This document shows positions 27,946 through 37,100 of a stretch of 64,000 nucleotides of DNA, piece after piece; within the stretch, counting starts at the first letter, position 1; the number at the start of each line of letters is the position of its first letter. The stretch is from the NCBI RefSeq assembly GCF_900102215.1, contig NZ_FNBG01000002.1, positions 251,084 through 315,083 on the forward strand. The letters are read 5' to 3'. The stretch comes from Fontibacillus panacisegetis (lineage in GTDB: Bacteria > Bacillota > Bacilli > Paenibacillales > Paenibacillaceae). The notes under the pieces were generated by a model that was not told the origin of the DNA, made no database searches, and was given only the letters and a program-made list of their open reading frames with translations. The position numbers were made by a program, and so were the translations under genes.

Positions 27946-29715
27946 TTATTTCACATTTTGCATAGCGAATCGAACCTGACTAGCAATTTTCTGACCCGCA
28001 AGCTCAGCTAAAAAATCATAATTAATTTCGTCTTTGTTGACTGTTAAATTGATGGAATCCTTATCAACAGACACATTAATTTGCTGAGGAGGTATATTTG
28101 TTCCCTGACCATAGGACTGACTTAAATTCAGATTACTAGGCTGAAATTCTTGATATCCCTCTGCTTTTCTTGAAAAAGTTGGACCTGATAATCCTGCTGC
28201 TGATGCACCAACCATAGAAAGGCTGCCAGTACTAGAAGGAATACCCTTCCTCTTATTCTTTTTCGATTTTTTAGAAAATTTATCATAAAAGAAGCCACCT
28301 AATTTATCACCAATAAAATCTCCAGCAATCGAACCAAGCGTAGCCCCTATTACCGTACCCGCTCCTGGAATAATCGAGCCAATAGCTCCTCCTATCGCTC
28401 CTCCAGCAATCGAAAGAGCTGCGGATCCTGCTGCTCTTGACTTGTCTCGTTTCGAATCAGCAGCAGCAATATTACCTACATCCATAAGTAATCCAGCCGG
28501 GCCGGGAAGAAGTTTACCAGCCTTACCCAACCATTTTGCTCCTTTTCCAAGCCATTTACCACTTTTCTTTAATACCTTCGATCCATTCTCTTTAAGCCAT
28601 GAGCTGCCTTTTCCAAGTTGTTCTTTTCCTTTTTCGAGCAATTCAGGAGCATTGTTCATAAGTACCCCTGCGCCCATGCCAAGCAATGATCCTAATCCTG
28701 ATTTTCCTTTAAAACCAAGAGCTGAGCCAGATCTAAAAGAAGCCCCTCCCATCCTTGAAGATCTACCTCTTCCTGCTCCTGCAGAATTGAATGTATCTGT
28801 GGATCTAGTTCTCCGTTCTGCTTTTTTTCGATTTGATGATTTACTAAAATCTTCATCATTCGAATCTAACTGACCACCAAATGATCTTATACCTCGTCTA
28901 TTTCTTCTGTTTTTTTTCTTCTTTCCATCATTTTCCGACCCGGAACCATAACCATCTCCCATAAGTCCACCGCCAGAGCGACCTCGACCACAATTGCACT
29001 TACATATACATACACATTTGCCTTTTTCGTCGTCTTTCCCAGTAGCTTTACCAATTAAACTTTTGACCCCATCTTTTAAATAATCCTTAACTAAATCCCC
29101 ACCAGCTTCTTCTACTAATTTGATTGATTTATCGAATAAACTCTGAAAAAAACCTTTATCCTTACCTGGATCGCCTTGATTGGTATCTGAACCTGAACTA
29201 CTCGCTCCTCCTGCTCCACCTTGCGACCCTCCGGAAAGAATAAAGGCAATGTTCTGCGAATTAATTTTTGCAAGAAATGCATTAAAATAAGCTTGACCAG
29301 CTATTTTTCCAGCTTCTGTGTAGGTTTGCTCATTCTTCAACAATTCCAATAGTGGCTTGCCAACTACTGTATTCCAATCCACACCCTCGACTGAAATTCG
29401 CCAGGGAGTTTGAGTCAAGGACACTAGGGATGAACGAATCACTCCAACATCCGCGGACACATGATCAATGAGCGAAGCTATCGGTTTCACGATCGTTCGA
29501 TCTAATCTGAACAGATTATCCCGTATTCTAGTGACTGCCGGAGTTAGCCGATCATCCAGCGTGATTTTTGGATTTATTCTGGTCTTACCCAATGCATCAA
29601 AACGTTTCTGTGTCTGCTGTAGCATTTTATCGAGACGACTTAGCTTTTTCTCAGTTTCATCGATATCCCGGCTATTAATCTCAATATCCAGTTCAAAATT
29701 TTCTTGACCTGACAA
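27946..29715 (-). CDS. Short tape-measure-position protein with Cys cluster (contractile module)
   Basis: A 589-residue protein at the XkdO place, between chaperone and LysM protein, starting at TTG after AAAGGAGG. The N terminus is helical (RDIDETEKKLSRLDKMLQQTQKRFDALG). Near residue 230-245 lies CVCICKCNCGRGRSGGG, six half-spaced cysteines, followed by a basic KKKKNRRNRRG stretch and an Arg/Ser/Gly-rich region. A glycine/alanine-rich hydrophobic segment (about 430-480, IGSIIPGAGTVIGATLG) could enter the membrane. The C terminus QIASQ-type helix resembles ends of other tape measures. It is less than half the length of XkdO, predicting a shorter tail. The cysteine cluster is unusual for this role. 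Confidence 0.72.
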   Translation of the reverse strand: MSGQENFELDIEINSRDIDETEKKLSRLDKMLQQTQKRFDALGKTRINPKITLDDRLTPAVTRIRDNLFRLDRTIVKPIASLIDHVSADVGVIRSSLVSLTQTPWRISVEGVDWNTVVGKPLLELLKNEQTYTEAGKIAGQAYFNAFLAKINSQNIAFILSGGSQGGAGGASSSGSDTNQGDPGKDKGFFQSLFDKSIKLVEEAGGDLVKDYLKDGVKSLIGKATGKDDEKGKCVCICKCNCGRGRSGGGLMGDGYGSGSENDGKKKKNRRNRRGIRSFGGQLDSNDEDFSKSSNRKKAERRTRSTDTFNSAGAGRGRSSRMGGASFRSGSALGFKGKSGLGSLLGMGAGVLMNNAPELLEKGKEQLGKGSSWLKENGSKVLKKSGKWLGKGAKWLGKAGKLLPGPAGLLMDVGNIAAADSKRDKSRAAGSAALSIAGGAIGGAIGSIIPGAGTVIGATLGSIAGDFIGDKLGGFFYDKFSKKSKKNKRKGIPSSTGSLSMVGASAAGLSGPTFSRKAEGYQEFQPSNLNLSQSYGQGTNIPPQQINVSVDKDSINLTVNKDEINYDFLAELAGQKIASQVRFAMQNVK

Positions 29716-29720
29716 TATCT

Positions 29721-29897
29721 TTACCTCCTTTCTCCACGAGGTACTCTACCAGAGCTAGAAGAAGCCGAAGATGCATTCATCTCCAGCTCCTTCTCCGCAA
29801 AAGCTCTCAATAACAGACGCTCTCCTTTGGGAAGAGACCAGAACACCCCGGGGCGAAGACTATGCCTTGTCCACAAATGAAACAACAGCGTTGTCAT
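29721..29897 (-). CDS. Tail assembly chaperone extension, -1 reading frame
   Basis: A 58-codon frame (MTTLLFHLWTRHSLRPGVFW, then LPKGERLLLRAFAEKELE) that ends two codons before the tape-measure ribosome site. The pattern LLFHLW...PGVFW-LPKGER-LLRAFA-EME is that of the second part of gpG/gpGT-type chaperones. The frame stays open upstream to the end of the xkdN-like gene in the -1 register, so it is probably made mainly as a fusion with that protein by ribosomal frameshifting. Expression from its own ATG cannot be excluded, but no ribosome site precedes it. Confidence 0.75.
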   Translation of the reverse strand: MTTLLFHLWTRHSLRPGVFWSLPKGERLLLRAFAEKELEMNASSASSSSGRVPRGERR

Positions 29898-29911
29898 GCC
29901 ACCGGAGTCGA

Positions 29912-30373
29912 TTAGTTTTTTACGTCATCGATGTCCACTCCAAAGCCGGAAATTTCGAGCACTTTGTCACCTACGGCATCCAGTTCTCCAGCAAGAAGCA
30001 TACGACGAACGGCCTCTTCACCGCCGGACAGCTTCAGTCTGCTAACAAGTCGATCATCTCCCCAGCCGCTTAGCTTCACACTTTGCTCGCTACCATCACC
30101 CAGCTTTTTAACAACCTCCAAAGCCGCAGTCGCTTCTTTAATCAACGCCGCATTAAACAGCTCACTGTCGATTTTTTCGCTGACCTGACCTTTTAGCGTC
30201 TTGCGAACCGTACAACGTTCACGAATCGAATCAACCTTACTAGAGGTTAAGCCCCGCAATGTAATGCGCAGGCTTAAGCGTCCAATAAAAACGGCCTCTT
30301 CCGGCAGGTTGGCTGCCGTCTCGAAGAGACCGTCCAAAATATCTTGCTCATTCAATGGTTCATGCTGATTCAT
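29912..30373 (-). CDS. xkdN: Tail assembly chaperone XkdN-like
   Basis: A 153-residue acidic protein from the ATG ten bases after AGGAGG (a TTG two codons earlier is possible). It has the XkdN features EQDILDGLFETAANLPEEAVFIGRLSLRI, RCTVRKTLKGQVSEKIDSELFNAALIKEAT and a C-terminal VGDKVLEISGFGVDIDDV. This class coats the tape measure during tail assembly and is not in the final particle. It ends on a slippery sequence that should yield a longer minor product. Confidence 0.9.
   Translation of the reverse strand: MNQHEPLNEQDILDGLFETAANLPEEAVFIGRLSLRITLRGLTSSKVDSIRERCTVRKTLKGQVSEKIDSELFNAALIKEATAALEVVKKLGDGSEQSVKLSGWGDDRLVSRLKLSGGEEAVRRMLLAGELDAVGDKVLEISGFGVDIDDVKN
29915..29921 (-). promoter_or_regulatory. 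A AAA AAC slippery heptamer for -1 frameshift
   Basis: In the last codons of the xkdN-like gene the minus strand reads GTA AAA AAC TAA. The heptamer A-AAA-AAC is in the phase required for tandem -1 slippage, directly before the stop. After slipping, the ribosome would read CTA ATC GAC TCC and pass straight into the downstream frame without a stop. Confidence 0.8.
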
Positions 30374-30394
30374 ACTCAAAAATCCTCCTCTTAA

Positions 30395-30811
30395 TTAAGA
30401 TGCCACAATAGGATCAAGTAAATTATAGGACTCAAAAGTAAATGCCGTTTCCTCTTGCACTTCTTCTCCTGCTGTCCAGTTAGCCAGTTGAATCTTATCT
30501 ACCATGCAGTTAACTAATTCGACCCGTTCAAAGCCGTAAGCTTCAGGATCATCCAGCTTGTGAATAATGTTGAATTTCCCAAAACCTCGTAGAATCATTT
30601 CCGAAGTCACTTTGTAACCACTCATTGTGCCTGTGCCCTTTTTACGACCAAGCTTAAACACTGTATATTCCGTGCCGACAAGATTAAGCTCACGTTTATC
30701 AGCTTCTACGTTTGCCTCCAAATGATTCAAGTTCGATTGCCAGACTCCATCAATAAAAATCTGACCGAACGTTCCCATAATTACGCGACCTGGATCTAAG
30801 TATTGTGCCAT
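30395..30811 (-). CDS. xkdM: Tail tube protein XkdM-like
   Basis: A 138-residue tube protein of the DUF2001/XkdM family: GTFGQIFIDGVWQSNLNHLEANVEADKRE, then GTEYTVFKLGRKKGTGTMSGYKVTSEMI. Hexameric rings of it form the inner tube driven into the target cell. It lies just after the sheath gene, the usual order for contractile tails. Confidence 0.94.
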   Translation of the reverse strand: MAQYLDPGRVIMGTFGQIFIDGVWQSNLNHLEANVEADKRELNLVGTEYTVFKLGRKKGTGTMSGYKVTSEMILRGFGKFNIIHKLDDPEAYGFERVELVNCMVDKIQLANWTAGEEVQEETAFTFESYNLLDPIVAS

Positions 30812-30827
30812 TGACTATTCCCCCTAT

Positions 30828-32291
30828 TTATTGCACATAAAATGTGCCGAAAATTTGTTCCATAACATCGCTCGAATCCGCCGTCCACGACAGGAATACC
30901 TGGTCATCTTCAGGTGTAAACTGCGCAGTACCACCATAGAATCGCGGATCCAATAGCACATCAAAGCCTGTTGCTTCAATGACACTTTCAGAAGCCAGTG
31001 TCTGCAAATATTGCTTTCCTGCAGCAATAAGCGCAAGACGACCTTCCGCAGTGTTATTCACTTTGCCGATGTAATGATCCTCAGCCAGCTTTTGCAGATC
31101 CGAATTAATTTGATCGATCACCCGAATTTTGCGAATTTTCTTCCAGCCCTTATTCAGACCATCCCGAACAGTAGTCAAAGTATTTACGCCACGAAGCACC
31201 TTCACTTTACGCCCATCATGAACGAGCAAAAACACACCATTTCGAACCCCTTCTTCTTGTTCTGAACGCGTCCAACGACGTGTAACGTCATCAAATGGCG
31301 TTGGTGCATAGGTAGTTGATTCCTTAAGGGCTTGCCCAGCAATCAGACCTGCAACCCAAGCAGCTACTTGAGCGGAAGAATACTCTTTATCATTCATTTT
31401 CACGCCTGTACCCACATTGACGATGCCTTCAAAATCAGCAGCAACACTGCGAGCAATGCTTTTGCTTACTGCATCGCTGCTTGTGTCATCAGCTTTGGCA
31501 CCACCAAACACAGCCATAATCCCTCTGCCTTCTTCACGCACTCGCTTCACCCAAGCTACCACACTGGTACGAAGAGCAGCATCGCTAACACCATCAAGCG
31601 TAAGAACATGGAAATCCTGTGTTTCAAAAACTTCTGTAGCCGCAATATAATCCGCATTGGTGATACCTGAAATACCACTATTGCCTCCAGTGAAAGCTGC
31701 ACCCGCAACATCTGCCAATGCACCATCACCGACTTTTTCTGCAACAATCCACTTATTAGCGGAGTCCTCATTAATAGCTGCAACAGCATCTTCAGCAGTT
31801 CCGGCTCCTATTGAAATAGTACGCAGCAGCTTGTTGGCCTCATACAATTTCAATTCCTTTTGGCCCGCCAGAGCAAGGCTAGATTGAATCGTAACCTTGA
31901 AATCATTACCGCGTTGACCAGTATATTTTGCTTGGAGTACTACAGCATCTTCAGGTACAGATAAGCTGTTTTTCAGTGTTACTTTCGCTTCTGCAGCCGA
32001 GCTATCCGCCAAACGATATGCAAGCAGCTTCTTAGGCCCGCCCAGCAGAGAAAGGTACAGCGTTGAAAATGCTGTCGCGCCGTCTGCTTCACTACTGGAG
32101 AAAAGCTCGTGAATAGCCGATTCACTTGATACTTCTACAAATTTCCCAATAGGACCCCAATGAGCTTTTACCGGAGCAATGACTACGCCACGCGCCCCTG
32201 ATTCGATTGCCTTTTCAGCCGCACCTACAAAGTTCATGTACAGACCCGGAAGTACCGGTTGATTCGTTAAGCTCCAATTTCCTCCTGCCAT
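30828..32291 (-). CDS. xkdK: Contractile tail sheath protein XkdK-like
   Basis: A 487-residue sheath protein. The N terminus WSLTNQPVLPGLYMNFVGAAEKAI, the variable outer domain, and the conserved C-terminal core (WVAGLIAGQALKESTTYAPTPFDDV, LRGVNTLTT, KIRVIDQINSDLQKLAEDHYIGKVNNTAEGR) are those of PBSX XkdK and phage sheaths. Its presence defines the downstream module as an R-type, contractile tail. GAAGGTGA precedes the ATG. Confidence 0.96.
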   Translation of the reverse strand: MAGGNWSLTNQPVLPGLYMNFVGAAEKAIESGARGVVIAPVKAHWGPIGKFVEVSSESAIHELFSSSEADGATAFSTLYLSLLGGPKKLLAYRLADSSAAEAKVTLKNSLSVPEDAVVLQAKYTGQRGNDFKVTIQSSLALAGQKELKLYEANKLLRTISIGAGTAEDAVAAINEDSANKWIVAEKVGDGALADVAGAAFTGGNSGISGITNADYIAATEVFETQDFHVLTLDGVSDAALRTSVVAWVKRVREEGRGIMAVFGGAKADDTSSDAVSKSIARSVAADFEGIVNVGTGVKMNDKEYSSAQVAAWVAGLIAGQALKESTTYAPTPFDDVTRRWTRSEQEEGVRNGVFLLVHDGRKVKVLRGVNTLTTVRDGLNKGWKKIRKIRVIDQINSDLQKLAEDHYIGKVNNTAEGRLALIAAGKQYLQTLASESVIEATGFDVLLDPRFYGGTAQFTPEDDQVFLSWTADSSDVMEQIFGTFYVQ

Positions 32292-32292
32292 G

Positions 32293-32508
32293 CTACTTCA
32301 CCTTCTTCTTCATAAATTGTTGTACTAAATCCTGTGCTTCCTTTACTGTTAGCACTTCTTTATCCGTGCTATAGAAAGCGCCAGCCATCACTTCAGGCTT
32401 CACACCTGCTACAGCTTCTGAGTTATTAATTATCTCTGCAACCGAATAGGTTGGAGACGAAGTGACCGATCCTTTGGAAACTCCTTTTCGTTCTGCCAAA
32501 TTTCTCAC
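32293..32508 (-). CDS. YqzN/YkzM-like small protein
   Basis: A 71-residue protein with the pattern YSVAEIINNSEAVAGVKPEVMAGAFYSTDKEVLTVKEAQDLVQQFMKKKV. A protein of this kind sits before the sheath gene in PBSX and skin-type elements. The helical C terminus and acidic core suggest a chaperone-like partner of the tail; function unknown. Confidence 0.75.
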   Translation of the reverse strand: MRNLAERKGVSKGSVTSSPTYSVAEIINNSEAVAGVKPEVMAGAFYSTDKEVLTVKEAQDLVQQFMKKKVK

Positions 32509-32984
32509 CTCATATTTGATTTGTAATGAACAGATTGCATTAAAGAAACCTCTTGAGCGGGATAACTTCCCGTTCGTCGGGTTAGAGTGACGGTTAACTG
32601 ACCGTCCGTTGTTTCAGTAGTAGCGGCATTTTTTAAGCTAACCTTCGGATTACTGATACTCAGATACCGCCGATCTTCAGTGCTTAGCGGGATCTTGACC
32701 GCTGCTCCCAAGGCTTCAGCAAGCTTAAGCACCGCAGCAGCTTCTTGATTGCGGGTACTACCGACAGCAGTTGCTGACAGCTGCTTTTCCAGTTCATAAG
32801 AGGATAATCCAAGCTGCCGCAAATCCATCCCTGATACCCGCCACATGATTGCAGGAGTCGAATAACTGCCCGGCCATTCACTGAGGTATACAGACCATTC
32901 ATTGCCTAAAATTTCTTGCGTCCATGCTCCGACTACAGCAAGCCATGAGTCATCGACGCTTGTCGGTTCGTTCAAGCTACTCAT
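32505..32984 (-). CDS. Putative tail terminator/completion protein
   Basis: A 159-residue protein starting at the ATG behind AGAGGTGG. No strong motif is seen, but WRVSGMDLRQLGLSSYELEKQLSATAVGSTRNQEAAAVLKLAEALGAAVKIPL and the C-terminal beta strands resemble tail terminator/completion proteins that lie just before the sheath gene in PBSX-like clusters. In a headless particle such a cap would seal the proximal tail end. Four-base overlap with the next gene. Confidence 0.6.
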   Translation of the reverse strand: MSSLNEPTSVDDSWLAVVGAWTQEILGNEWSVYLSEWPGSYSTPAIMWRVSGMDLRQLGLSSYELEKQLSATAVGSTRNQEAAAVLKLAEALGAAVKIPLSTEDRRYLSISNPKVSLKNAATTETTDGQLTVTLTRRTGSYPAQEVSLMQSVHYKSNMR

Positions 32985-33186
32985 CGTATGGGCCACCTCT
33001 GCCTTTCCTAATATTCTCTGTTGTCAACAATGGTTTCACCTCCTCTCCAGCACTTCCAGCCCGAGTGCAACATGGACGACTGCAAAACTGCTTCGTACCT
33101 TCCCAGCGCCCCCAAATACATCCTTTACACAACTCGGACTGTTTCCATTCGAAAGTGGGTAAACGAATCACATTCTTTCTTTTCAA
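32977..33186 (-). CDS. Small CxxCIWGR protein leading the contractile module
   Basis: A roughly 69-residue protein from a TTG behind GGGGGG, with the core CKGCIWGRWEGTKQFCSRPCC followed by a polar tail. Four or five cysteines in C-x2-C...C-x3-C spacing suggest a zinc knuckle. A clear relative stands first in the other tail module (51750-51905), sharing CIWGR-EGT-QFCS-P-C. Function unknown; a metal-binding tail-initiation or regulatory role is a guess. Confidence 0.6.
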   Translation of the reverse strand: MKRKNVIRLPTFEWKQSELCKGCIWGRWEGTKQFCSRPCCTRAGSAGEEVKPLLTTENIRKGRGGPYDE

Positions 33187-33201
33187 AAGAATCCCCCCAA
33201 C

Positions 33202-33227
33202 AAAAAAAGCCACTGTACAATTCAGCG
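33202..33227 (-). terminator. Leader hairpin with T-run before the contractile module
   Basis: On the minus strand CGCTG pairs with CAGTG, followed by GC and seven T. It lies between the 98-bp promoter repeat and the first gene, so it would act as an attenuator rather than an operon end. A like hairpin occurs at the same place before the other module. Confidence 0.45.
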
Positions 33228-33280
33228 ACTCGAAACAATATGTATAATGTTTTTCCCTCTATGAGTTAGGAAGCTCTCAC

Positions 33281-33378
33281 CCTGTCCCCCATTTCCCACA
33301 CTACAAATTTAACACGTAAAAAGTCTAATAGAGGGTCATGCCTTGGACAAAAAGCGGACATATGTTCGTATTTTTCAA
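33281..33378 (-). repeat. 98-bp direct repeat, copy 1 (promoter of contractile module)
   Basis: All 98 bases agree with copy 2 at 51994-52091, 18.7 kb away and in the same orientation. It stands in the same position relative to the first gene of each module. Flanking DNA on both sides is unrelated. It contains a near-LexA palindrome and, on the minus strand, TTGTCC (33345-33350), a 17-bp spacer and TAGACT (33322-33327), a moderate SigA-like promoter directed into the tail genes. Confidence 0.9.
33355..33368. promoter_or_regulatory. Near-LexA/DinR box in repeat copy 1
   Basis: CGGACATATGTTCG: the Bacillus LexA consensus CGAAC-N4-GTTCG with one mismatch, on an almost perfect palindrome. It sits four bases upstream of the proposed -35. 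This fits induction of the tail genes by DNA damage, as for PBSX and pyocins, although the position would need LexA to act by occlusion. Confidence 0.6.
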
Positions 33379-33436
33379 TACTACGTTGCCAGGTATATCA
33401 TTTAGATCAGCGATAACCACTTGAGTATGTATTGCT

Positions 33437-33468
33437 GCAAAATAAAGGAATTTATTCCTTTATTTTGC
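33437..33468. terminator. A/T-rich bidirectional hairpin between modules
   Basis: GCAAAATAAAGGAAT (33437-33451) pairs exactly with 33454-33468. With T-rich arms on both strands it may act as a terminator for the upstream, F-type operon just past the decayed lysis genes. Confidence 0.6.
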
Positions 33469-33555
33469 GATAGTGAGGTGGAAATTTTGGTAGCGTAAAG
33501 AAGTTTGTGTAAGCTCGTAGAGTTCTTTCAAGGTGAATCAGTGTTCACCAGCGCC

Positions 33556-33788
33556 TTAATTATGTCTTTCTAATTCAGCTTGTCCGCATCATTTCTTACA
33601 TCGATAAACAGCTTTTCAGTCAGCACGGTAGGGATTTTGGATCCCAGCGCATGTGCAAATTCGTAGCCTTTTGTCCGCGGTTGTCCACACCGTATGGTTT
33701 CAAGGCAGACTTGGTTTCGGTATGCAGATGTTAAAGGTCGGCTGTAGCGAAGGAAGCCGAGGTGTAGCGGAAGGATTCGAATCCCCCA
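33556..33788 (-). pseudogene. Decayed fragment of an amidase gene
   Basis: Minus-strand DNA closely matches the middle of the intact amidase gene (about 21097-21333) with scattered substitutions and small deletions; VLTEKLFIDVRNDADKL corresponds to VLTENLFIDVKNDADKL. Catalytic N terminus and stalk domain are missing and the frame is broken. It joins directly to a holin fragment, so a deletion has removed the end of holin and the start of amidase. Confidence 0.85.
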
Positions 33789-34000
33789 GTGCATAATCGA
33801 CCATATGCGATACCGCAACGATCACGAAGATCGTTACACCTGCCGTCTGTTCAGTCTGCTCTCTTTTGCCGCCGCCCCCATACCAATCACATAGTCATTA
33901 ATCATAAAAACCAGCAAAATGTTCAGCAAGGAAGACCACCCACTAATAGAAATGATGCGGATGAGCTGGCGAGGGAACAATTACTCGTAATGCGTTGTCC
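33787..34000 (-). pseudogene. Decayed fragment of a holin gene
   Basis: This stretch matches the 5' half of the intact holin gene (about 21753-21990), including the part coding for IDYVTGVGAAAKEG, but has deletions and no open frame. Together with the amidase remnant and the GC-rich hairpin beyond it, it is the ruined lysis cassette of the upstream tail module. Confidence 0.85.
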
Positions 34001-34028
34001 ATAGATTTCCCTCCTATAAATATGAATA

Positions 34029-34050
34029 GCCCTCGGAATGTCCCGAGGGC
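34029..34050. repeat. Second copy of the GC-rich hairpin beside the decayed holin
   Basis: GCCCTCGG/CCGAGGGC with a six-base loop, in the same place relative to the holin remnant as the hairpin at 22011 is to the intact holin gene. Confidence 0.6.
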
Positions 34051-34117
34051 GGTACTAAAAATATAGACTTACTTCATTTTAAAGCTCTATTCTTCAGCAA
34101 TCATATCTCCGTCACTA

Positions 34118-37100
34118 TCATAAATTAACGTAACGTTCTACATTATATATAATATTTCCCTCCTGATTGTAATAAGTATCAGTTCTGGTTGTATATCTTG
34201 GAGAAGTTCCTCCACTTAACAAAGAACTTTTTAATAAAGTACCACCCTCTCTGAAATACTGTACTGATGTGAAGATTCCATGTTCATCTTTAAGTGATCT
34301 AACAATTCTAGCATAACGGGCTACAAGATCCATTAACATGCTGATCTGTGTCTCAAGTTCTTGCTGTTGACCAGCGAACCCACTAATTTCCTGCAATAAA
34401 GGTTCTATCTCTTTTTGTAACACATGCTTTGTATTGTAAGGCGTCATTAATTTGTGTAAAGCTTCTCCTTGTTCAGCCTCCAGGCTAGTGGCTATTGAAT
34501 CATTAAAAAGATAACTTCTAAATCTAGCTGATGAAGTAGGGGTTAGTTGAATTACATTTCCGGATGCATTAGTTATCAACGTTCCCAATACGGCATCTCC
34601 TAAAAAATCAACATTGCTGTATGAAATATCCGTAATAACCTGTCCACTATACATTTGACCATCAGTAGTATCGCGTATAAATTGGATAACTCCTTTACTT
34701 CCATCGGCCTTAAAATAATGTATATCTTGCAAATAACTAAAATCGTTTAACTCGATTTTATGAATATTAATTGAGCTATTAGTGGACCCCGAAAAATTGT
34801 AAATAAGGAATTTTGAATCTGATGCCATATTATTTCTAATTTCCATATTCTTAACTGTTAGATTAGGCAGTTTCAACTTCGCTCTAGGAACATTATCACC
34901 TGCTACATAATTAAGCTTAATTAACGAAATGTCAGTATCTTCTTTAATAACATTAATATTCTCAAAATGCAGAGTACCTGAATAGATAAGTCCATACGTA
35001 TTATTAAGATTAACCAGCGTCCTACCACCCAAATTTGGGTTCATATAATGAATAAAGGTCGTATCCTTCACTGAAACTTTGCCTGTTCCATACCCTAAAT
35101 TGATTCCCCAATCATAAATAACACAGTTTTCAATATTAATATCTCTGAAATAATTATGGACATCAATTCGATTCAATGTGCTATTTTTTATACTCCATTC
35201 CTTAACAGAATTTGATCCAGTAGCTCCCCAGTACCCCTGAAGATTACAGTTAGCCATCCCAACCTTAAAGCTCTCCATAATCCGAATCGCATATCCGGAT
35301 GAATTTTTTCCATCTGTTGTTGTTTTACCTGCAATATTATTTCCTGAGATATTATTAACCTGAACATTATAACTATCTTTCACCGTTATGACAGAGCCTT
35401 TAAAAGAGACATTTGTTAAGCTGTTCATTTTAGGATCGAGAACAAAATCCGTAATCAATGTATTATGTCGTCTGTTCCTTAAAAATCCCATCGTAATATT
35501 CGGAGTCGTTTCAATACTTAGCCGACAGCCTTTAAATGTCAGCTTTCGGCTATTATATTTTGTATACTTAAAATAATTCAGATTAGTATCCGCACCATCA
35601 TATCCACTAATTAAAGGACCAAAGCACATCCCCATCATTGTATGGAACATCAGTTCACCACGAAACTCATCTGTAACCAAGGTGTCATCATATCTGATAC
35701 ACCACTTGTTTCCATCTTTTATATGAATTACTGAATTTGTAGGCAAGCTATTATCCTCCATAGGAAAATAACTTGTATCTTTCCGCAAATCCGATTTGTT
35801 AATTAGAGATTCATAGGAATACACATTTATATCATCATTTAAAATATCATACCATCCAATACAATTATCATTAGTAATCCGAATTGTAGATCCACTTAAG
35901 TCAACATCACTCTGAACCTCTAAAAAGATTGAATTGGTTTTAAAAATCGTGCCAAATGAATTTTTAAGCGTTACCTTATTTGAGTTACAATAAGAATGCG
36001 CTTTAAGCATATATGGATAATCATCCGATACACCGTCTAATTTAGCGCCAAGCATCCGATAATTAATACAGGATTCTTCCCTGATGTTTGCATATAACCC
36101 ATCACCAAGGCTGATAGACCAAGGTTCTTCAGTATCTGAGACTACATAATGCGCCTCTCCCCTATCATTTACTTCGTAAAAACCTAATGTTTTTACAAAC
36201 ATGCCTGAAAATACCTGATTACTGGTCAAACTATTAAGCGAAGGAAAAACGAAATCAATCGGTGGTAATTGATAACTCGGCACTTTACCTTTGCTATCTA
36301 ATGCAGCATATCCACTAGGAACACCTTTATTATGCGAGTCCTCTTTCAATTTAAATTCGTTAAAGTCTGCTGCAGACAAAATCCCGTCTTCTTGTGCCGA
36401 AGCATTCGGGATCGTATTAAACTTCGTGTCTATCTCTTGCTTCGTATACTTGTCGTTCCACAGAGTTTTTAGTTCATCTCTTATTGACAGGTCCGGTGCC
36501 GATGCCTCTCCTTGAATTAAAACATCCTGACTACTAGATATAACCTGAACAACTCTACCATCTTGCCCTTTTTGTGATAATACCTTCCAATTACTATAAC
36601 TAGTGTCAGGAGCTTGGTTAATTGATTCGTTTATGCACATATAACTTGAACCATTATAGATGACTATATTATTAGGATAATAAGTCTTCGTATCACTGTA
36701 CTCTCCTTGATGGGACGTGCGGGACATTACCTCTGAGACCTGCTGACTGGCATCTGTCGCCAAGGATAGAGCGCCATTTGCTGAAGCAAGAGCTGTTCTA
36801 ACATCATCAATAGCAGCTTGAGCATGAGTAACGGATTCTTCTGCTGCCTGAGCAGATTCATTTGCCCGATCTCTGGCTAAATTTGTCTCCGTTGTTGCTG
36901 TATGGGCAGATGTAGCCGATTCATTCGCTAAACGACTTGAATTGTTGGCCTGTTCAATAGCTGATTCTGCTTCCTCTAATACTTCAGCCACGATTTGAGC
37001 CTGTTCTTTAGCATAATTACCTTGTGACTGGGCAAACTCACCCTGTTGTTCAGCATATTGTGCTTGAATCTTGGCAAAATCACCATGTGACTGGGCGTAA

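Noticed and set aside
27946-29715. Tape measure truncated by frameshift
   Set aside because: The frame is intact from ribosome site to a plausible C terminus and adjoins its neighbours closely; no remnant of a longer gene is visible.
29771-30188. Plus-strand frames opposite the chaperone region
   Set aside because: The minus-strand genes and the in-phase frameshift explain this DNA; the plus-strand frames have no ribosome sites.
32977-33186. PrtN-like transcription activator of the tailocin
   Set aside because: The small Cys protein has no helix-turn-helix or other DNA-binding pattern I can recognise; only a zinc knuckle is suggested.
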